Shown piece after piece: positions 59,198-64,000 of a stretch of 64,000 nt of DNA; position 1 is the stretch's first letter; every line of letters begins with the position of its first letter. Position numbers and translations under genes: made by a program. Source of the DNA: Bernardetia sp. (GTDB taxonomy: Bacteria; Bacteroidota; Bacteroidia; Cytophagales; Bernardetiaceae); the NCBI GenBank assembly GCA_020630575.1, contig JAHDBD010000006.1, positions 1 to 64,000 of the forward strand, read 5' to 3'. Below the pieces are notes generated by a model, which had not been told where the DNA came from, ran no database searches, and saw nothing but the letters and a program-made list of their open reading frames with translations.

Positions 59198-59240
59198 CAA
59201 AAAGGTGATTCTTAATTAAGAATCACCTTTTTGTTTGTTT
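59191..59240. terminator. 50-nt perfect palindrome (bidirectional terminator)
   Basis: Left arm 59191-59215, right arm 59216-59240, 25 bp with no loop. Downstream end of the minus-strand block. Confidence 0.85.
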
Positions 59241-59286
59241 TCATTTATATACTTCATTGGTTTACTATTTTTATGTATATACATTT

Positions 59287-59890
59287 TTAAGCATTAACCC
59301 AACAATAAACCAAATCCCTAATTTGTTTAATACAATCATCATATGATTTATGTGGTATTAAATCTGTATCCTCTCTTTTAGGTATAGAAATACCATTTTT
59401 TATTTCATACTCATCTATGATAGTCCGTCCTAACACATCTAGTTCTATTATACTTGAATAAAGATGTGTTACTATGTGAAAGTTTTTGTTCCCATTCATG
59501 TATTATCCTAACATCAAAATCGGGAGACTTACAGTAAATGAATGTTTCATCTAAAGTAACATCATATTTCCGCATAATATCTTCCATATATAATTTAAGT
59601 GAATTCATAACTTCCCTTAAAGGTGAACCACCATTAAAAACATCCTCACTAACTTCTTTGGGTTGTGACATCCACCATTTAATTGTATCAATTTGTGAAT
59701 AAACATCAAAACCTTCTAATTTTAGTTTATCATAATCCATGACATCAATTTTCATATTGAATCTATTATAATCTGCGATAATACCATTTCTTGTGAATGG
59801 TACTAATGAAATAGAAGTTATTGGTATAAGACCATAATGTTCTTTACCCAATGTTTCTATATCCAACATTAAATTTAATCTTTTTGACAT
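59287..59890 (-). pseudogene. DEDDh 3'-5' exoribonuclease split by a +1 frameshift
   Basis: Two overlapping minus-strand ORFs (59890-59411 and 59499-59287) together make one DEDDh exonuclease of about 200 residues. The first has ExoI LMLDIETLG (D10, E12) and ExoII SPDFDVRIIHEW; the second has ExoIII PHKSYDDC (His plus Asp). A +1 slip after CVRT joins it to TIIDEYEIKNG in the second frame. The second ORF's own ATG would produce only 70 residues without ExoI/II. The family resembles Rv2179c-like exoribonucleases. The gene is overlapped at its 5' end by the adenylate kinase gene. Confidence 0.75.
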
Positions 59891-60429
59891 ATTTCTAAAA
59901 TTTTATTATTAATAACTTCTTTAGGTAAGTTTCCATCAATATGGTAATGGAAGTTAGTTAGTATGGGGTTGGTCTGTTCGTTATACACATTTAATCTATT
60001 TTTTATGATATTAACATCAGAATCTTCAACCCTATTTGAAGATTCGCCACGTAAAAGTGAACGTTTTATAGAAATTTCGTCAGAAATGTGTATATATACT
60101 GTTTCAAACTCAGCACCTATATTTTCCATAATATCAGATAAAATCTTATATTGTTTAATAGTTCTTGCAACACCATCAAAAACAATAGGTTTTTGATTTT
60201 TTATTAAACGTTGTATCTCAGACCTCATTAATTCAATGATAATATCATCGGGCATCAAGCCACCGTTTTTATCTATATCAATAGCTAATTTACCAATTCT
60301 TGTCTTTTCTTTTTTGTGTCTTCGCAATAGGTCACCCATGCCAAAATGCTGAAAATCTTTTGATTTCAGCATTTCTGATTGAGTTCCTTTACCACATGCG
60401 GGTTTACCCACTAGTAATAATGATTTCAT
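59875..60429 (-). CDS. adk: Adenylate kinase
   Basis: 184 residues. SLLLVGKPACGKGTQSEMLK holds Walker A (GKPACGKGT, 7-15). FGMGDLLRRHKK carries the NMP-binding element, GGLMPDDIIIELM follows, and VFDGVARTIKQY matches the 'DGfPRt..Q' core with Ala in place of Pro. A short lid is present (SLLRGESSNRVEDSD), as in short-type adenylate kinases. It phosphorylates AMP or a dNMP. It overlaps the exonuclease start by 16 nt. Confidence 0.8.
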   Translation of the reverse strand: MKSLLLVGKPACGKGTQSEMLKSKDFQHFGMGDLLRRHKKEKTRIGKLAIDIDKNGGLMPDDIIIELMRSEIQRLIKNQKPIVFDGVARTIKQYKILSDIMENIGAEFETVYIHISDEISIKRSLLRGESSNRVEDSDVNIIKNRLNVYNEQTNPILTNFHYHIDGNLPKEVINNKILEICQKD

Positions 60430-60445
60430 ATTTTATAATTTTTAT

Positions 60446-60736
60446 TTATTCACTTATTAACTCACAAACAGAGCAAACGGTTTTTACAATTTTTGGTTTT
60501 AGTTCATGGGATTCCAATGAACTTTTAAATATAGAACTTTCATAAATATACCTTTTGTTTTTTAAAGTATCATTTACAATATAAGTCCATTTATCAAAGT
60601 TAACATCCACCAATTCCGAGTAAGGGTGTTTGTCTCTTAAAAAGTTCCTAAAATCTTTTTCACCGTTCCATTTTTCTGAACAACTCACAAATAATGCTAC
60701 AAAAGTTGCAAGTAATATAATTTTAATGTTTTTCAT
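60446..60736 (-). CDS. Lipoprotein, 96 aa
   Basis: A classical signal peptide II site is visible: MKNIKIILLATFVALFVSCS, lipobox LFVSC with Cys19. The mature part is about 77 residues and contains another Cys pair at the end (VCSVCELISE). Predicted outer- or inner-membrane lipoprotein. Phage lipoproteins have been linked to superinfection exclusion or lysis control. Role here unknown. Confidence 0.75.
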   Translation of the reverse strand: MKNIKIILLATFVALFVSCSEKWNGEKDFRNFLRDKHPYSELVDVNFDKWTYIVNDTLKNKRYIYESSIFKSSLESHELKPKIVKTVCSVCELISE

Positions 60737-60741
60737 ATTTT

Positions 60742-61005
60742 TTAATCAAATCCAAATATTCTCTTTAAATTTCGTTTTATGAAATTTTCTTTTTCTTTAA
60801 AAATAGGTTCAATAAAGGAATTATCATTATTGATATTAGCATCAATTTCGTGTCTACCGTCTCTTATAACGTTTACATCTATTGATTCCATATCCAAACC
60901 ATTTTTATTTCTTAGAAAATTAATAATTTCAATTTCTACTTGTTTTGGTGAGTAGTTTGTCCAAGAACTAGTACAATTAATTTTAATATCGTAAACTGTT
61001 GCCAT
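60742..61005 (-). CDS. Hypothetical protein, 87 aa
   Basis: Not recognised. Beta-rich start (TVYDIKINCTSSWTNYSPKQ) and basic end (ENFIKRNLKRIFGFD). Confidence 0.7.
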   Translation of the reverse strand: MATVYDIKINCTSSWTNYSPKQVEIEIINFLRNKNGLDMESIDVNVIRDGRHEIDANINNDNSFIEPIFKEKENFIKRNLKRIFGFD

Positions 61006-61007
61006 TT

Positions 61008-61214
61008 TTAAATGCTATTTTTTATTAAATAATTATGTTGTTCTTCTAGTGTTTTAAACTTTTCACCATTAGATTTTTGTGTTAATATCTTGGAAACTAT
61101 ATTTACAAAAGCATCTTTTGACATTAGTTTTCCCGAAACACCAAATTCACCAAACGATACTTCAATATTCTTATCTTGATGACTATCGAAAATTTCTTTT
61201 AATTTATCACTCAT
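61008..61214 (-). CDS. Hypothetical protein, 68 aa
   Basis: Not recognised. Small, mixed composition. Separated by 2 nt from 60742-61005. Confidence 0.7.
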   Translation of the reverse strand: MSDKLKEIFDSHQDKNIEVSFGEFGVSGKLMSKDAFVNIVSKILTQKSNGEKFKTLEEQHNYLIKNSI

Positions 61215-61224
61215 ATATCATATT

Positions 61225-61458
61225 TTAAAAATCGTAATCATTTAAGAAAGTGTTAAGAGATTCTTTACTAATCTCTTTCCAACCACTAGATTTTAAATTA
61301 CTCATTTGGGTAATAGGTTGTAAAACAAAAGTGTGTTTTCCACTTTTATTTATATACATAAGAGAAAATTTTTTCCTCTTTATAAGTTCAGCTTTCAACT
61401 CTTTCTTTTCTTTATCAATTTCTTCTATACGTTTATTAATCTCTTCGGCTCTAGTCAT
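61225..61458 (-). CDS. Hypothetical protein, 77 aa
   Basis: Helical charged N-terminus (TRAEEINKRIEEIDKEKKEL, possible coiled coil) and a beta-rich second half. Not recognised. Preceded by a minus-strand TATATTTG box. Confidence 0.7.
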   Translation of the reverse strand: MTRAEEINKRIEEIDKEKKELKAELIKRKKFSLMYINKSGKHTFVLQPITQMSNLKSSGWKEISKESLNTFLNDYDF

Positions 61459-61485
61459 TTATATTTAAAATTTAAAATTACACAC

Positions 61486-61493
61486 CAAATATA
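61486..61493 (-). promoter_or_regulatory. Bacteroidota -7 box on minus strand (TATATTTG)
   Basis: Exact match on the minus strand, 27 nt ahead of ATG 61458. It transcribes the block down to 59287. Confidence 0.65.
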
Positions 61494-61512
61494 CAATTTT
61501 TATTAATATAAA

Positions 61513-61546
61513 CAAAAAAGTGATGTAAATAAACATCACTTTTTTG
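61513..61546 (-). terminator. Rho-independent terminator
   Basis: 14-bp perfect stem (61513-61526 with 61533-61546), 6-nt loop. It overlaps the end of the 61536-62000 gene and lies before the next promoter on the minus strand. Confidence 0.85.
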
Positions 61547-62000
61547 TAACTACTTTCAAATATCTCCATCTTAAAGGTACTAATGTTGTAAAATTCATCA
61601 TACTATAAGTTTTTCTAGTGAAATAAAATTTATCATAAGTTTTATTATTCCATTCTATAACTATATGACTATTATCATTTGGTAACTCATGCCAACTTTT
61701 CCAATCGAATACCGTTGGTTCATCAATCGGTAACATTCTTTTAGGCATTCCATTTATAACACCCATTTTAACACATGTTGCAGCGATTTTTCTCAAATAG
61801 TCCATCGATTTTGGGTGCGGTTTAGAATTTTTATACCAAAACTTTCTAGCCAAATCCAAGTTATATTGAATTATGGAAAGTGCATCACCTAAGTGAACAT
61901 CTTCTATAATATCAGTTCTTTCAACATTTTTTGTCATAGTGTCTTGATATTCCAATTCACCAATTACTGTTTCTAATACCTCATCTAAATTTATTTTCAT
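61536..62000 (-). CDS. Hypothetical protein, 154 aa
   Basis: Not recognised. N-terminus acidic helical (VLETVIGELEYQDTMTKNVE), with a segment CVKMGVINGMPKR. The N-terminal part looks like phage proteins of the 'MazG-like/RyR-type' accessory sets but without a firm motif. The C-terminus is basic and aromatic. Confidence 0.65.
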   Translation of the reverse strand: MKINLDEVLETVIGELEYQDTMTKNVERTDIIEDVHLGDALSIIQYNLDLARKFWYKNSKPHPKSMDYLRKIAATCVKMGVINGMPKRMLPIDEPTVFDWKSWHELPNDNSHIVIEWNNKTYDKFYFTRKTYSMMNFTTLVPLRWRYLKVVTKK

Positions 62001-62281
62001 TATTGTAGATTAAAATTAAATTCACCATTTACATCATCTAGTCTATATAATAATCTATACCTAAATGTTGATTTAGATTTTTTCACTAGTATACCATTTT
62101 CATCGAAACCCATACCACTTTTAGCTTTTTGGAATGATGTTATTTCACTTATATCAGAAAGTTTCTTAATTTTACTTAAAATAAAATACACTTTCTTTTC
62201 ACGCTTAATGTAACGTTTACGAAACTTGTTCAAGAATAAATTTAATTCATCTTGAACAAGTTTATCTTTGGATACAAACAT
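62000..62281 (-). CDS. Hypothetical basic protein, 93 aa
   Basis: Not recognised. Lys/Arg-rich helical N-terminal half (LNLFLNKFRKRYIKREKKVY). Last base of its stop overlaps the next start. Confidence 0.65.
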   Translation of the reverse strand: MFVSKDKLVQDELNLFLNKFRKRYIKREKKVYFILSKIKKLSDISEITSFQKAKSGMGFDENGILVKKSKSTFRYRLLYRLDDVNGEFNFNLQ

Positions 62282-62282
62282 T

Positions 62283-62402
62283 TTAAATATCCTCAGTTAT
62301 AATACCTTCTTCGTTAACGATACCATCTTCCATAGTTTTTTCTTTATCTTTTTGACTATCGGTGATAATACCATTCTCTTCTGTAATACCTTGTTTTTTC
62401 AT
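62283..62402 (-). CDS. Small acidic repeat protein, 39 aa
   Basis: The sequence contains two related units: ITEENGIITDSQ and IVNEEGIITEDI. A short acidic peptide between the 62000 gene and the 62520 gene. Not recognised. Confidence 0.55.
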   Translation of the reverse strand: MKKQGITEENGIITDSQKDKEKTMEDGIVNEEGIITEDI

Positions 62403-62519
62403 TTAGTTTTTATTTTTAATTATTAATCCTTTATTTCCTTTACCAACATACTCAAAATCTTTTGGTATGTCTTTTTTTAACCCACCCAATAGAAGTAGCT
62501 CGAACCATCTAATCTTAAA
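62403..62519 (-). other. In-frame extension after the TAA of 62520-63053
   Basis: Directly after the TAA of the upstream minus-strand gene, the same frame stays open for 38 codons to a second TAA that abuts the ATG of 62283-62402. The translation ends with PKDFEYVGKGNKGLIIKNKN, which looks coding, but no ATG, GTG or good TTG starts it. Possible readthrough extension, start-less remnant or independent TTG-started peptide. Confidence 0.4.
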
Positions 62520-63053
62520 TTATTTATATCTAATATTTTCATAGTGATTTTTTAATCTTTTCATTGCATAAGACTCATTCTTGAATTTATTAAACCAATT
62601 ATTTTTATATTTGGTATTGAAACTAAGACACGCAACATTCATGAATGATTCTCTGTACATTTCATCAACATTCAAATAATTATCATGTGTTGCATCTATA
62701 ATTTTTAAGTTCTCATTTCTGTCCTGTATATCCGTTATATCATCGGTTTTGAATGTGTATTTCTTATTCAATATTAAAGTTTTACCAAATTTAAATTTAC
62801 CTATAGTTAAAAATGGTGAACCTTTGAACGTGTTTGTAGTTTTTTGGAATGAGGTTATAGCTTTATTATACCCATCTTGCTTACAACTTTTCTGAACATT
62901 TAACCAAGGCATACCAATACCAACTTTAAATCCAAGTATATAAATATCTAGAAAGTTAGCACCTCTAGTTTTATGGAAACGCTTAAACCATTTTCTTCTC
63001 TCAATATTAATTCTGAATGCATATGGCACATTCACTTCATTTAATTTATTCAT
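62520..63053 (-). CDS. Hypothetical protein, 177 aa
   Basis: Not recognised. Basic with Trp/Phe-rich start (RRKWFKRFHKTRGANFLDIY). The middle (LTIGKFKFGKTLILNKKYTF) is beta-rich. Overlaps the Dam-type gene by 8 nt. Confidence 0.65.
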   Translation of the reverse strand: MNKLNEVNVPYAFRINIERRKWFKRFHKTRGANFLDIYILGFKVGIGMPWLNVQKSCKQDGYNKAITSFQKTTNTFKGSPFLTIGKFKFGKTLILNKKYTFKTDDITDIQDRNENLKIIDATHDNYLNVDEMYRESFMNVACLSFNTKYKNNWFNKFKNESYAMKRLKNHYENIRYK

Positions 63054-63813
63054 AGTTTTTTACTTTAAAGTTATATTCTTTATCAAAAACAAAAAGTTTT
63101 TCTATACTTTTTTTAGAACCACTAATAACACTATTAGATTTAAGACTACTTGTATTACTTTTTTCCCAAATACACTTAAAATCTTTTGGTGCATTATATT
63201 CACTTACATAAACCTCATGACCACTTAAAGTCATAACACGACACCATTGCCAAAATTTATCATAGTCAAAGTTTTTACTTGTATAATATTTTTTAGTTCC
63301 ATAGTATGGTATATCACAATATATAATACTATTAGGTGGTATTATCATATCTGTATAGTCTGAACTTTGAAATTCAACACCATTTAAATTTGGTAGTTGT
63401 TTTTCTATATTTCTTATACTCTCCGATATATAATCTCTTACTTTTCCATTTTTTGTTATAGATTTACCACTATAACCACCCTCAAAGAATCGACCATTTG
63501 CACTACCCATAAAACCTACCCAACCAACTAAAAAGTTATCATATTTTTGATTCTTTCCATTGAAACAATCTCTTACATCACTATAAAATTCTTTACTAAT
63601 ACTTAATGGTCGTTCTCTTCCACTTAATAATCCTTTCCACATTGAGATAAGGTACTTATTATTATCATTAGCAATCCTAAGACCGCTTATTTTATCAATC
63701 ATATTCATACCACCTGCAAATGGTTCAACATAATATTGGTTTTTCTTTCTATTTTTTGTAAGAATAGGTTTTAATTCTTTAGAAAACCTATTCTTACTAC
63801 CCATATATTTCAT
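63046..63813 (-). CDS. Dam-type (D12) adenine-N6 DNA methyltransferase
   Basis: 255 residues. The N-terminal KYMGSKNRF and VEPFAGGM carry the SAM site (motif I F-x-G-G), and CDIPYYGTKKY is the catalytic motif IV, with Ile in place of the first Pro of the usual DPPY. A target-recognition region lies between. Family members methylate adenine within GATC or similar sites. DIPY is a departure found in some family members, but activity is uncertain. The ATG is preceded by a minus-strand A-rich leader. Confidence 0.8.
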   Translation of the reverse strand: MKYMGSKNRFSKELKPILTKNRKKNQYYVEPFAGGMNMIDKISGLRIANDNNKYLISMWKGLLSGRERPLSISKEFYSDVRDCFNGKNQKYDNFLVGWVGFMGSANGRFFEGGYSGKSITKNGKVRDYISESIRNIEKQLPNLNGVEFQSSDYTDMIIPPNSIIYCDIPYYGTKKYYTSKNFDYDKFWQWCRVMTLSGHEVYVSEYNAPKDFKCIWEKSNTSSLKSNSVISGSKKSIEKLFVFDKEYNFKVKNYE

Positions 63814-63815
63814 TT

Positions 63816-64000
63816 TTATAGTTTTGTTACTTTATAATTTTCAGTATTTATAATTAATTTCCCGAATTCCTCTTGACATATAAATCTAGTACCCATAATT
63901 TCAACATCAATATTTTTATGATGATGACCAAACACCCAAACTTTTGGTTTATGGAATTGAAACATCATTTCCAACCCATTTGCAGTTATCGACTTATCAA
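63816..64000 (-). CDS. Metallophosphoesterase C-terminus (5' end outside window)
   Basis: 61 residues are visible. MFQFHKPKVWVFGHHHKNID includes the GH-x-H motif (GHHH) that ends calcineurin-type phosphoesterase sites, and a terminal strand follows. The N-terminal GDxHG and GNHD motifs would lie upstream, outside the window. Confidence 0.7.
   Translation of the reverse strand, partial: DKSITANGLEMMFQFHKPKVWVFGHHHKNIDVEIMGTRFICQEEFGKLIINTENYKVTKL

Noticed and set aside
1..64000. Prophage integration genes, attachment sites or insertion sequences
   Set aside because: No integrase, transposase or flanking direct repeats were found. The content is that of a lytic phage.

Overview
This window looks like part of a large, AT-rich, lytic myovirus genome whose host is a member of the Bacteroidota (for example a flavobacterium). 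Genes are short, tightly packed and often overlap by 1-14 bases. Starts lack Shine-Dalgarno sequences and sit behind A/T-rich leaders such as TTAATT-ATG or AAAATA-ATG. At least 19 intergenic sites carry the Bacteroidota -7 box TAnnTTTG or a one-base variant, usually followed by a GTAATTAA-like leader. The phage assignment rests on a baseplate wedge pair (gp6-like and gp25-like), a split T4-type topoisomerase II, a T4-type nucleotide and RNA-repair set, and many small orphan genes.

Layout. (1) 1-5359, plus strand: a repeat-bearing partial gene, an acidic protein, two tRNA-like genes, small orphans and a peptidyl-tRNA hydrolase/HD fusion. (2) 5466-12284, minus strand: a late structural block with two small proteins, gp6-like and gp25-like wedge proteins and two large tail or baseplate proteins. 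The two large genes share an upstream motif that may be a late promoter. (3) 12393-37539, plus strand: early/middle genes. They include a DUF4422 sugar-transferase-like protein, a deaminase-like protein, a dNMP kinase-like protein, a thymidylate-synthase homologue with the Asn-to-Asp change typical of dCMP-specific enzymes, both topoisomerase subunits, a GT32-like glycosyltransferase, a NADAR-HAD fusion, a P-loop kinase and a PD-(D/E)XK-like protein. (4) 37536-42226: an RNA-repair neighbourhood with an Rnl1-type ligase interrupted by TAA, a nucleotidyltransferase and polynucleotide kinase-phosphatase, plus a convergent GIY-YIG protein. (5) 42228-59072, plus strand: many small orphans, a DUF262 protein, a tRNA and structured-RNA zone (49.4-51.1 kb) with four near-identical terminator-promoter cassettes, a 1000-residue methyltransferase-helicase fusion, a DUF4942 protein and an Rnl2-type ligase. 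(6) 59081-59240: a convergent junction made of three interlocking palindromes. (7) 59287-64000, minus strand: a frameshifted exoribonuclease, adenylate kinase, a lipoprotein, orphans, a Dam-type methylase and the end of a metallophosphoesterase.

Three themes stand out. First, tRNA handling and repair: tRNAs, peptidyl-tRNA hydrolase, Rnl1, Rnl2, Pnkp and a nucleotidyltransferase. Second, DNA modification and anti-defence: the dCMP-type synthase, two sugar transferases, Dam, the methyltransferase-helicase fusion and NADAR. Third, interrupted reading frames. Four recognisable genes carry one in-frame stop or one +1 slip (TAG at codon 5 of the PTH2 gene, TAA at codon 200 of rnl1, frameshifts in the exoribonuclease and in the 43-kb gene). 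Two tRNA-like genes can be folded with stop-reading anticodons (CTA and TTA). Suppression, decay and sequencing error cannot be separated from sequence alone, but the coincidence is the most testable observation here.
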